From: Bromus sterilis
Lineage: Eukaryota > Streptophyta > Magnoliopsida > Poales > Poaceae
DNA: 64,000 nt
Assembly (NCBI GenBank): GCA_950022295.1
Contig: OX465601.1
Coordinates: 73,913,501-73,977,500, forward strand
Direction of reading: 5' to 3'
In this document: positions 11,343 through 21,489 of the stretch, in pieces
Numbering within the stretch: the first letter of the stretch is position 1
Layout: each line of letters starts with the position of its first letter
The notes under the pieces: generated by a model
Database searches by the model: none
What the model was told of the DNA's origin: nothing
The model's input: only the letters and a program-made list of their open reading frames with translations
Position numbers and translations under genes: made by a program

Positions 11343-12981
11343 TGATGGCTTCTCGCCCCTCGTTGGTTACCCCAAGTGGAAGGTTTGAGATGCAGTGCAG
11401 GAACAAGTTTCCCTTGGTGAAGATACCAAGGTTATCGAACCAGTAGGACTCAGGAGATACAAGTAGGTGGCAACGTCGCCAGAAATTGCTTCCTGACTAG
11501 GGTGTTGTCGTGGACCTGCACACAGCAACAAATAACTTTGCTCCCAACGAGTACAGAGGAGTTGTCAATTCCTCCGGCCTTGTCGTTTACAAAGGATCAA
11601 CGCAAGAGATAAAAGGTGCAAAGGAAACTAAAAGCTGAAAGTAAATTGAGGGTGTGAACAATAATGTGAAGATGGACCTGCGTCCCGTGCTTTTCACTAG
11701 TGATGTCTCTCTCCCAAAAGACGATAAAAGTGCTAGCGAGGTAAACAAATCACAGTTGGGCAATTGACAAGATTATGAAGGCACCGCAATGCTAACTATG
11801 CTGCAAAGAAAGGAATGGCTCAAAAGCAATGGGCAGTACGCCAAGGTAAGTAGACTGAAATCCATCTGCATCTACTACGAATCATCCACCATGAGATATC
11901 TATCCAGAACATCTCGCTGGTATTAAGTTGTGAATCCCACCCAAAGTGTAAACTCAAAGCAACAGACAACTACATTAAAAGAACTGTACGTAAAGTAAAC
12001 AATCCTTGCACTCGCAGGTACAAGCACCGTTGTTTTATCCCTGGTGGCAACATCACATCCCCTAGTCTCATGTTTCTGTCACTCAAGCTAGACATCAAGG
12101 GGCTAAACCCACAATCGAGCATAATGCTCTCTCTTGGAGTTGCAAATAAAATACTTGGCCAAAGCAAATACCGCAACGGAGAACATGCAAGAATTTACTC
12201 AAGAACAAAATATAAAAGAGAAGAACCAAATATATTACTCATCACAATCTGAAAATAGTCTCATAATCCATCATATCCCAACAAACTCAGCATAGCAACA
12301 GCATAAATTACATAGATGCCTCGATCATGTGAGGCAGCTCACGAGGACTCGAAAGTGGAAGCACAAAGAGGGGAGAGATAGATCACATAGCTAGTGGTCA
12401 CGGACCCATGGTCCAAGGGGGACTACTCACGGCACATCCGGGAGGCGTCCATGGCTATGGGTGGTCTCCCGGAGGGGGTTCCTCCTTTCAGCAGGGTGCC
12501 AGGGCAGCTTCTCTAGGCAGCCCCGATCTTGAAACGGCGGCGGAGGCGGTACAGAGGGGAGTTCACGAGAAAGAGATCGATATTAGGGGTTTCCACCCCG
12601 AGGGGTAAATATAGGCGAAGGGGGCATCAAGGGGACCCACGAGGCAGTCAGGAGGGTCCCTGGCGCGGCCAAGGGTGGGGCCGCGCCACCTGCCCTCCTG
12701 GCTGCCTGGTGGTGCCCCCCTTCCCGCGCTTGGTGATTCCGGAAGCTTCTGTTGCCCTGATTTTTTATATATTTTTCCCGGAATTTTTGGAGCACTTTTA
12801 ATGGCCGGAAAACCTGAAATACAAAAACAGCAGAAAACAGAAACTGGCAACTGGGTGCACTGAGTTAATAGGTTAGTCCAAATAGGTTCAGAAGTGTATG
12901 AAAGTTCAAGCAAAACATGGCAAAGTCACACAAAACATGCATGGAGCAAGAAGAAATTATAGATACGTTTGGGACGTATCA
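11343..12981 (-). repeat. 5' LTR of element 2
   Basis: The LTR is 1639 bp, TGATACGTCC...CATCA on the minus strand. It contains the conserved GC hairpin at 12662-12687. It is clearly diverged from the element 1 and 3 LTRs around the 3' part (11343-11530), so it represents another LTR subfamily with the same gag type. Confidence 0.82.
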
Positions 12982-13813
12982 GGCGCACTCATGCCAGTTC
13001 CTCCTCGTATTAGGGGTTTGCAGATTAGACATGCAATCCCGGGATAAAACTTGTCCAACTTAAGAAGATCATGAGTTAACTACTACTTCCTCATGAGCTA
13101 AAACAGGGGCACAAAATAGAGGATTTTGAACATCTAAGGATAACACAAAAGTTCTATGCTTTAGGAGTGGTAGTGGAATACCACGAATAGGAAGGTATGG
13201 TGGACTCATATGGAAGATACTGGTTTCAGGGTATGGATGCACAAGAAGAATTCCGCTTAGTACAGAGGTTTGGCTAGCAAAGGCTTTGAGAGAACAGACA
13301 ATTGATGATGACTTGGATGCAAAGCAATATAAAGTATAAACATTAAAATAAGCATAGCACATCAAGTTGTCTTCCTTGTCAACATAACACTACAAGCATA
13401 ATAACAAAGAGGGTTTGGCTATGTCGCTACTTTGAAAAAAATAACATGCTTGTTGTTATGACCAAAGCTATGTTTGCCAAGATTAAATAAAGTTTTCAAA
13501 GCCATACCTGGTATAAGGTCAATACTCCCCATAAGAATCATCATGAGGTCGATTGCGTGAAGAGAATACCGAGTGTAGCGAAGGGATCAATAGACTTCTC
13601 ATTAATATTCCATCATAGACGACTCCACACTCACGGATACATAACTCTCCAAAAAGAAGTGATAGACCTCAAAGCAAACTCCTATTTTATAAGATAACTT
13701 CCCTAGACATGATACGACTCTACTTGACTCTAAAAGACAAAGATAAAGATAAAGATACCGGGCACTCCCCCAAGCTTGGAACAAGCTAAGGGGATGCCAT
13801 TACCCAAGGAGAT
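12982..13813. other. 3' non-coding region of element A
   Basis: No coding region is supported here. The stretch from about 13,200 to 13,813 is the inverse of 62,064-62,665 in element B. A hairpin at 13761-13798 (GGCACTCCCC... / ...GGGATGCC) sits just after the post-pol ORF, and its AAGCTTGGGGGAG core resembles a polypurine tract. Confidence 0.6.
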
Positions 13814-14320
13814 TTACTCCTCATTCTTGTTCTTATCGGTCACGTACTCCTTGGCGAAGCGCTTCCATGGCAGTTGTTCTCCAGTCTCAAAGGACATTCC
13901 CGTCTCCAGGATCCTGCACTCAGCACCCAAACCCATGCGCAGAAACTTTAGTTCATACTCACAGTTCTAGTTCTGCAGATCATAGATCTGTGCCTGGAGC
14001 TCATAAACTTTTTATTCTAGTGCGGCCAAACTTGACCACATCTCCTTCATCTCCTTCTTGTGGGAAGCCTCTATCTCATTCATGATGTCGAAGTTAGCTT
14101 CAACACCACGCTCCACCATCTTATAGAACTTGAAGACCTCATGTTCCATCTCCTTCAGCCGCTCCTCGGTGCTCCCCTCCTTGACTGGTCCCTTTAGATC
14201 CTCCTTCTGGAGGTCACCATCCTCCACACGAAGGATCTGGGGGTGCTTCTTCACCTCAGCGAGGTAAGGGTTGATGATGTTGACGACGAACTTGTCCTTG
14301 GGGGAACTTGGGGAAGCCAT
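13814..14320 (-). pseudogene. Post-pol coiled-coil ORF of element A, one nonsense codon
   Basis: This is a 507-nt frame beginning MASPSSPKDKFVV, with an internal stop at codon 103 (14012-14014) where the copy in element B has Glu. The product is Lys/Glu-rich with heptad-like spacing (KRLKE..HEVFKF.KMVE type segments) and no signal peptide or membrane segment. Its position after integrase is where Athila elements carry an envelope-like third ORF, but the sequence shows none of the usual membrane features. Function unknown. The identical 507-nt frame in A and B means the ancestral ORF was intact when the family was moving. Confidence 0.65.
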
Positions 14321-14666
14321 GGCTCCTAGGTCTAGCTGAAAACTTTCCTGGCAGAAACAGATCGAAAAGAAAACACACGAAATCGCTAGATACGTTGCCG
14401 GAACAATCCGGGAAAATATATAGCAAAAATTTCTGCATAGAAAGGAAGGTAAGGGGTCAAAGTGGAATCGGAGACGGGCTCCTGGGTGCCCAGGCGGCCT
14501 CCCGGCGCGGCCAGGGGTGGGGCCGCGCCAGGGGGGCGCCTAGGGCCCCTAGAGCTGGTCTCCGTCTCCACTTCGGCCTCAAATTTTCTATATTTCGCAA
14601 AAACTCGTAATCTGGAACTTTAATGTCGGTTTCGTGATGTTTCCTTACCGTAATACATACCTTTCC

Positions 14667-16942
14667 TTATTCTGCTCCTGCTGGTGTCTGGAACAGGGCT
14701 GCAACATGTTCTTCATGAGATTTTGTGTATACCAAATCCACATCAACATTGACAGGATCTCCTGCTATGTAATTCTTAAGTATTTGTCCATTCACCACTT
14801 GAGGTTTGGTGCCTTCGAAATTGTTAATCTTGATCGCACCCGAGCGGTAGACTTCCTCAATATGAAATGGCCCTTCCCACCTGGAAAGTAGTTTACCTGG
14901 AGAAAACCTGAAACGGGATCTAAGCAACAAAACTTTATCACCAACATTAAATTCACGTTTCAGAATCCTCCTATCGTGCCACTTCTTTACCTTTTCCTTA
15001 AACATTTTAGCGCTCTCGTAAGCTTCACTTCTCCACTCATCTAGAGAAGTCAAGTTCATGAGACGCTTTTCACCAGCTAACTTTAGGTCAGCATTAAGCT
15101 CTCTAATAGCCTAGAAAGCTTTGTGTTCTAATTCTAATGGCAGATGGCAAGCCCTGCCATAGACCATCTTATAGGGAGACATGCCCATGGGGTTTTTGTA
15201 AGCAGTTCTATACGCCCACAAAGCATCTCCTAACTTATTTGACCAATATTTTCTATTTCTATTGACTGTCTTCTATAAGATCAACTTGATCTCTCTATTG
15301 GTGAGCTCAACTTGCCCACTAGTTTGAGGGTCGTACGGTGAAGCAATTCTATGATTGACATCGTACTTGGCTAAAGCTTTTCTAAAAGCTCCATGTGTAA
15401 AGTGCGAACCCCCATCAGTCATGAGGTACCGGGGTACTCCAAACCTAGGAAAAATTACATCCTTGAGCATTTTCAAAGATGTCTTGTGATCAGCACTTTC
15501 AGTGGGGATTGCTTCTACCCACTTGGTTACATAATCAACAGCAACTAAAATGTGAGTGTACTTGTGTGAGGAAGGAAAAGGACCCATAAAATCAAAACCC
15601 CAGCAATCAAAAGGCTCAATCACTAGAGAGTAATTCATAGGCATTTCATTCCTTCTACTAATATTACCAACTCTCTGACACTTATCATAGGATAAAACAT
15701 AATTTCTAACATCTTTAAAGAGAGTAGGCCAATAAAAACCTGATTGAAGAACCTTATGTGCGGTCCTCTCACCAGCATGATGTCCTCCATATGGACTATC
15801 GTGACATTTTTTGAGAATGTCCTTCTGCTCGTGTTCCGGTATGCATCTTCTCACGATCCCATCTAGACCTTCTTTGAAAAGATGTGGGTCATCCCAAAAG
15901 TAATGACTCAAATCATGAAAGAACTTCTTCCTTTGCTGAAATGTTAAACCTGGAGGCAAAACTTTGCAACGATAAAATTAGCATAATCTGCAAACCAAGG
16001 GTCGGAGAGAGATTGTACTTTAACAACAGCTAGTTGTTCGTCTGGAAAACTGTCATTGACTGGAATGGGATCATGCGGTATATCTTCCATCCTTGAAAGA
16101 TTATCCGCCACCGGATTGTCTGCTCCTTTCCTATCGACGATCTGCAAATCAAATTCTTGAAGAAGGAGTACCCATCGGATGAGCCTTGGCTTGGCATCCT
16201 TCTTCTCCATAAGATACTTAATGGCAGCATTGTCAGTATGAACAATAATCTTAGAATCAACAATATACTGCCTAAACTTATCACAAGAAAACACTACTGC
16301 TAAGAATTCCTTCTCATTAGTAGCATAATTCTTTTGAGCACTATCAAGGGTTTTTCTAGCATAATATATAACATTCAACTTCTTATCAACCCTTTGTCCT
16401 AAAACACCTCCAACAGCAAAATCACTAGCATCACACATAATTTCAAAAGGTAAATTCCAATCAGGTGGTTATTCTATAGGAGCAGTTATTAAAGCTTTCT
16501 TAAGAACTTCGAAGGCTTCCTTACAATCTTCATCGAAAACAAAAGGAACGTCCTTCTGGAGAAGATTAGTGAGGGGTCTCAAAGTCTTAGAAAAGTCTTT
16601 AATAAATCTTCTATAGAAACCAGCATGACCGAGAAAACTACGAATACCTTTGATGTCCCTTGGATAGGGCATCCTTTCAATTGCTTCAATCTTTGCCCTG
16701 TCCACCTCAATTCCCCTCTCGGAAATCTTGTGGCCAAGAACAATTCCCTCGTTGACCATAAAGTGGCACTTCTCCCAGTTAAGCACCAGATTTGTCTCCT
16801 CACATCTCTGCAAAACTTTATTAAGGTTGTGGAGACAATGGTCAAAAGAGGTTCCATAGACGAAGAAATCGTCCATGAATACCTCCACAATTTCTTCACA
16901 AAAACCATGAAAGATAGCAGACATAAACCTTTGAAAAGTAGC
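14667..16942 (-). pseudogene. Element A pol, second part: RT C-half, RNase H, integrase
   Basis: Reading leftward, the RT palm motif FMDDFFVYG (about 16,860) is followed by RNase H (CDASDFAVG, then HTDNAAIKYL and NPVADNLSRM) and integrase with an HH-CC region, catalytic Asp in FDFMGPF, Asp in TDGGSHF and Glu in GQVELTNRE. A C-terminal tail (FRFSPGKLLSRWEGPF) ends at 14667. Damage includes a stop at 16469-16471, a 1-nt deletion in a T run near 15,955, and stops at 15273-15275 and 15111-15113. The first Cys of the integrase Cys pair reads Tyr (SYDKC; SCDKC in B). The frame was split from its 5' half by insertion of element C. Confidence 0.88.
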
Positions 16943-16947
16943 AGGGG

Positions 16948-17393
16948 TGACGAGGAGTGACCCCACGACTCCTATGGATGAGCCTACCCGGTGTACCCGA
17001 AGACAGGAGGCCCACAAAGATGCCACCTGGGCCCAGCCTTGGCCCACTAGTGGCACCGACGTAGGAGTCTGTGACTCATAAGGAAGGTGCAAACTTGCCG
17101 TACGGAACAAGATCAGGATTAGGAAACCTTATCTGTAATCCCAGACGGACTCCCCGAGACCTAGCCTAGTATATAAAGGCTAGGAGGGGAGACGTCGAGA
17201 TCATCCAATACACAATCTGTAACCCTAGCCTTGTGCGCACTAGACTTGGCTTCCATGTAATCGCCATCTCCAATCAATAACATCGAGCAGGAACGTATCC
17301 TCCTGTTAGCCGACGAGCTATCGTCCAACCTGTGCCTCTCATGACTAACCCAGGGTCCCTGACAATGGGATTTGTCGGGGTACATCCCCGTCA
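16948..17393 (+). repeat. 5' LTR of element C
   Basis: The LTR is 446 bp, starting TGACGAGGAG and ending CCCCGTCA. A TATATAAA box at 17,170-17,178 is the likely promoter, with the RNA start downstream. Confidence 0.9.
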
Positions 17394-17395
17394 AT

Positions 17396-17413
17396 TGGCG
17401 CCGTCTGTGGGAA
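17396..17413 (+). other. Primer binding site of element C
   Basis: TGGCGCCGTCTGTGGGAA lies 2 bp after the LTR. It differs from the tRNA-Asp-type site of all the other elements here. Confidence 0.8.
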
Positions 17414-17987
17414 CCGCACAGGTTGGGAACGCGATCTCGGCGGCCTCACCAGCATCTTCAACACCCGCCGACGCGACGACTTCACCAGCACTTTTCGATC
17501 CTACGAACCAGGCGGAATCCGATCTGTTTGGGTCCCTCGGTTTCACGGCCCACCTTTCGACTCTCCGACCAGTCTTCGCCGACCTCCGCTCCGGCATCAA
17601 CCTGATCTTCGGAGCATATCAGATCTACATCAACCACTGGGGCGCTCTCCGCCTCACGGACGATGCCCGAGCACCCGTGACGACATCTACAGCAACAATC
17701 AACGCAGTCGCCACCCACGCGGCCACCCTTCGAGCCATCCGCGACTGCCCACCCAACCCAAGGCTTCACGTCACCCGCGACCGCTCGGGTGCACCTCCGG
17801 CCTAGAAAAGCAGCATCACACGCGTGAGCAATAAGGCACTCAAGGCACCATCTCAGGTGTTCATGGCAGAAACCGACGCACCACCAGCAAGCGGCAAGGG
17901 CCAAGACGACGACCCGAACACTCGCCGGGTCAACGGCACCAAAAAAGAGTCTGGAACCACCAGCAAGACCGCCGTGAAGCTGGGGAA

Positions 17988-19421
17988 GTGGGAAGCATAC
18001 CAATGAAAGTACCACAGGGACAAGAACAGAGCAACTACAAGGGCAACGAGCCATCAAGCAGCAAGCAACAAACCCCGAGCACGGCGGTGGACGACCCTCC
18101 CAAAGAGCGAATATACCTGTCCAAAGAATCAATGGCCAGAGTAAAGGACGCAGTCGAACACGGAAAGTTACTACCGGCAAGCGCAACAAGGGATGAGCTC
18201 AGGGCATACAACAAGTTGGCAAGCGAGCTAACCCAGCAAGCGAGCCAACGGCGCCTAGAGCTGGAGAAGCAAGACAGGGTGGTCGCCGAGCGGAAAAGCA
18301 ATCGCAAGCCACCCCCAAGAGACGACTCTCCGGATCATGGTTCCCCTCTCCGCAATAAATCGAAATTCAGCAACCAGCGACGAACAGACAAGAAGAGAGT
18401 GGTTCGGAAGCTCGACGACGACTTCAAGCTAGAAGAGGAGGACGACAAAGAGGAACCCCTCACACCAGCAGAAGCCCTTATCAGCGCTCGAGACTTCCTG
18501 TCTCGCGCCCAGAAAAATAGGCAGAGCAGACCAGACCGCAACACATCAATGGCCTTGCAGATAATGAAAGACGCCATCGCCACCTCAGCACCCAAAAAAT
18601 CAAGTGCAAAGCGACCGACCCGCGAGAGGACACCAGACAGAGACCCCAGCTCACCCGATGACGACGACAGCAGCGATGACTGGCGCAAACGCTCCAGCAG
18701 AAACAGGAAGCACGACAGCGACGACAACGACAACAGGCGCCGCAGCAGTCGACAAGACGCGCGCGACGACATCACACAGAACAAAGTCAACCGCAGCAGA
18801 CGAAGATGTGCAGCACGTGAAGAGTACTCGGACGAAGAAGCCTTCAACGAAGAAATTGAGCCATGCGGAGCATTATGCTTCACGCGTTCCATACGAGAGA
18901 CAAGAATGCCGAGTGGGTTCAAATTGAACTCCACAACGCTAAAATACAACGGACTCGAGGAGCCAGAGGCATGGCTCGACGACTATTTAACAGCAGTCAA
19001 ATTCCAGCGAGGGACCAACGTCACGACAATGCAGTACGTGCAACTCATGCTCGAGAGCTCGGCACGACACTGGTTGAAGAATCTCCCGCGAGGATCCATC
19101 AGCTCATGGAGGCAGTTCCGTGAAGCCTTCATAGAAAACTTCAAATCCACATACAAGCGACCGGCATCGCTCGAGGAGTTGCGAGCATGCAAGCAAGGAA
19201 CCAGGGAAACCCTGCGAGCCTACATCCAGCGGTGGACCATACTCAAGAATTTAGCAGAAGATATATCAGACGAAAGCGCAATCGACGCGTTCAGGCGAGG
19301 CCTGCAGCGCATCGAATTCAAGGGACAACTCGTACAGATGAAAGTCCGAACACTCGCAAGGCTGCTGGAGCAAGCCAACAGCTGGGCGAAAGGCGAGGAT
19401 TCTGTTCGCAACGAAACATAA
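17988..19421 (+). CDS. gag of element C (477 aa frame)
   Basis: A charged, low-complexity N-terminal half (Arg/Asp/Ser-rich, ~100-290) is followed by a Retrotrans_gag domain at ~305-470 (LKYNGLEEPEAWLDDYL, HWLKNLPRGSISSW, FKSTYKRPASLEEL). The N-terminus is probably incomplete: leader frames at 17,332-17,805 and 17,824-18,006 have gag-like composition but are out of frame. After the stop, frames at 19,462-19,800 look like a shifted C-terminal tail with a zinc-knuckle-like CSIH...SGHTLRNC interrupted by a stop (about 19,738). The gag is therefore probably not functional as it stands. Confidence 0.7.
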   Translation: MGSIPMKVPQGQEQSNYKGNEPSSSKQQTPSTAVDDPPKERIYLSKESMARVKDAVEHGKLLPASATRDELRAYNKLASELTQQASQRRLELEKQDRVVAERKSNRKPPPRDDSPDHGSPLRNKSKFSNQRRTDKKRVVRKLDDDFKLEEEDDKEEPLTPAEALISARDFLSRAQKNRQSRPDRNTSMALQIMKDAIATSAPKKSSAKRPTRERTPDRDPSSPDDDDSSDDWRKRSSRNRKHDSDDNDNRRRSSRQDARDDITQNKVNRSRRRCAAREEYSDEEAFNEEIEPCGALCFTRSIRETRMPSGFKLNSTTLKYNGLEEPEAWLDDYLTAVKFQRGTNVTTMQYVQLMLESSARHWLKNLPRGSISSWRQFREAFIENFKSTYKRPASLEELRACKQGTRETLRAYIQRWTILKNLAEDISDESAIDAFRRGLQRIEFKGQLVQMKVRTLARLLEQANSWAKGEDSVRNET

Positions 19422-19790
19422 ATCCACACCGCACGCTCAGAGCACGACTACGACTATCACAATGGAGAAAGAGGACTCGACCAACGAAGGAAGCGATCCA
19501 GACGCAGTTTCTACGACGACAGATGACCTGACATGGTCGCCGCCGGCTTCCAAGACGACAGAGATGGCAGGCATCGCGACGACAGCAGAACACAGAGAAG
19601 AGACAGCCTCGAAGATACGCACCAAGCTCAGAAACGAGACTGGAGGACGAGGCAGCCGCGCGACAGCACTAGATCATACCGCTCGGCCAAAGAACAACTC
19701 GACGGACCGTGCTCGATACACGGATTCAGAAACGAATGAGGGGAGCTCAGATCAGGACACACCCTTAGGAACTGCAGAAGCTTCAACGAG

Positions 19791-20645
19791 TTGGCTGAGG
19801 AAAAAAGTCGATCTGCGACAACAGCGGCCCAGCCACTCACGAGCATAGCAGTCGGGCCCATCGCCCACGACGCACCACCAGCCCCTCCCCTGCCAACAAG
19901 GCAAGTGGCCGCAATCCATCAACGGCGCAGGACACCAGATGCAGAGGAGCAGTATCCAGAAGCCCACGGCAGGATCTACATGATACACGAAGGCAGGCCT
20001 TCAAATAGGCAGCACAAGAAGGTCACAAGACAAGTTTTTCTCGCAGCCTCCTCGCACCCCGCGGTCCCGGAGTATTTGCGCGGGTCTGAGACAGAAACTA
20101 CCTTCTCTCGGGAGGACCACCCGCCTGCCATCCCTCGACCAGGACACGCCGCACTAGTGCTCGAGGTCAGAATTGGGAACTACGACATGTCGCGAGTGTT
20201 CATGGACGGTGGCATCGGGATCAACATCATCTTCACAAGGACACTCGAAGAAATGCTAATCAAGAGCTCCGCGCTGAAACCCTCAAACACAACCTTCCAC
20301 GGGATTGTGCCAGGAAAAGCAGTCTACCCTCTGGGGAAAATAAGCCTGGAAGTGGTCTTTGGCGATGCGACCAACTTCCGCAAGGAGATCCTAGACTTCG
20401 AAGTGGTCGACTGGAAGTCGCGGTACCACGCAATCCTCGGACGACCGGCCTTCGCCCGCTTCATGGCAGTGCCTCACTACGCCTACCTTAAGCTAAAGAT
20501 GCCAGGCCCTCATCGGGTCATCACAATCAGCGGAAGTTTCGTCAGATCCGACCGCTGCGACAAGGAATTCCACAAGATATCAGAGGCCTTTGGAGCCCAC
20601 CAAGCCAGCGAAACCGCGGGACCCGCAGAAGAAGCGCTCCCGTAG
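19791..20645 (+). CDS. Retropepsin-like protease region of element C
   Basis: The 284-aa frame contains HAALVLEVRIGNYDMSRVFMDGG, giving a catalytic-loop motif MDGGIGINIIF, then AILGRPAFARFM, the second conserved block of plant Gypsy proteases. The usual form in this lineage is DGGSGINIL, so Ser is replaced by Ile. The frame ends at the point where RT would start in an autonomous relative; the 69-bp array follows instead. Probably derived from a gag-pol polyprotein by internal deletion. Confidence 0.7.
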   Translation: MAEEKSRSATTAAQPLTSIAVGPIAHDAPPAPPLPTRQVAAIHQRRRTPDAEEQYPEAHGRIYMIHEGRPSNRQHKKVTRQVFLAASSHPAVPEYLRGSETETTFSREDHPPAIPRPGHAALVLEVRIGNYDMSRVFMDGGIGINIIFTRTLEEMLIKSSALKPSNTTFHGIVPGKAVYPLGKISLEVVFGDATNFRKEILDFEVVDWKSRYHAILGRPAFARFMAVPHYAYLKLKMPGPHRVITISGSFVRSDRCDKEFHKISEAFGAHQASETAGPAEEALP

Positions 20646-20720
20646 AAGAAGCTACCACTCAGAGGACCCGAGAAACACCAGGAAAAATATTGAAAATGTT
20701 TTTCCAAAAATTGATTCACT

Positions 20721-21420
20721 GGCACTCGGGGGCTCGCCGCAGCAGCCACCCCCCCCCCCCCGAGGCGTTCTTCGCAATCGCGACATAAACAAAATTGGCA
20801 CTCGGGGGCTCGCCGCAGCAGCCACCCCCCGAGGCGTTCTTCGCAATCGCGACATAAACAAAATTGGCACTTGGGGGCTCGCCGCAGCAGCCACCCCCCG
20901 AGGCGTTCTTCGCAATCGCGACATAAACAAAATTGGCACTCGGGGGCTCGCCGCAGCAGCCACCCCCCGAGGCGTTCTTCGCAATCGCGACATAAACAAA
21001 ATTGGCACTCGAGGGCTCGCCGCAGCAGCCACCGCCCCGAGGCGTTCTTCGCAATCGCGACCTAACAAAAATGGCACTCGGGGGCTCGCCGCAGCAGCCA
21101 CCCCCCGAGGCGTTCTTCGCAATCGCGACATAAACAAAATTAGCACTCGGGGGCTCACCGCAGCAGCCACCCCCCGAGGCTTTCTTCACAATCGCGACAT
21201 AAACAAAATTGGCACTCGGGGGCTCGCCGCAGCAGCCACCCCCCGAGGCGTTCTTCGCAATCGCAACCTAAAACATAATTGGCACTCGGGGGCTCGCTGC
21301 AGCATCCACCCCCTGAGGTGTTCTTCGCAATCGCGACCTAAAACAAAATTGGTGCTCGGGTGCTCGCTGCAGCAGTCACCCCCCGAGGCGCTCTTCGCAA
21401 TTGCAACACACAAGGGCTTG
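20721..21420 (+). repeat. 69-bp tandem array, about 10 copies
   Basis: Units start at 20721, 20797, 20866, 20935, 21004, 21073, 21142, 21211, 21281 and 21351. The first is lengthened by a C run, and the last three drift to 70 bp. Each unit reads GGCACTCGGGGGCTCGCCGC followed by AGCAGCCACC and a segment ending in AACAAAATT. As 69 is divisible by 3, the array is open in a plus frame (23-aa repeat, 20,590-21,498) and in minus frames; I do not regard these as genes. The unit start resembles the purine-rich tract before the 3' LTR (CACTCGGGGGCTAC). Confidence 0.92.
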
Positions 21421-21489
21421 CCACAGCAGCAAAACCCTTTACTGCAAAGGAATACAGTACACCAAGAAGAAGCATATACAAATAAAGGA

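Larger units (their letters stand above)
5577..12981 (-). mobile_element. Element 2: non-autonomous Gypsy (Athila-like) element, interrupted
   Basis: On the minus strand: 5' LTR (11343-12981), primer site, intact gag-protease ORF (11188-9152), then a non-coding 3' region. It is cut at 5577 by element 1, and its polypurine tract and 3' LTR must lie left of the window. An 869-bp DNA transposon sits inside at 6304-7172. It is inserted in element A near 12,982 (candidate target duplication GGCGC at 12982-12986, other copy not visible). The region 7182-9150 outside the repeats holds short ORFs only, none of which I recognise. Confidence 0.8.

Noticed and set aside
16469..17110. 213-codon frame joining the LTR of element C to the RT of element A
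   Set aside because: The first part is LTR sequence read through an insertion junction; only the part left of 16,942 is real RT.
20721..21420. CRISPR-like array
   Set aside because: Units are direct head-to-tail copies without unique spacers, in a plant retrotransposon.
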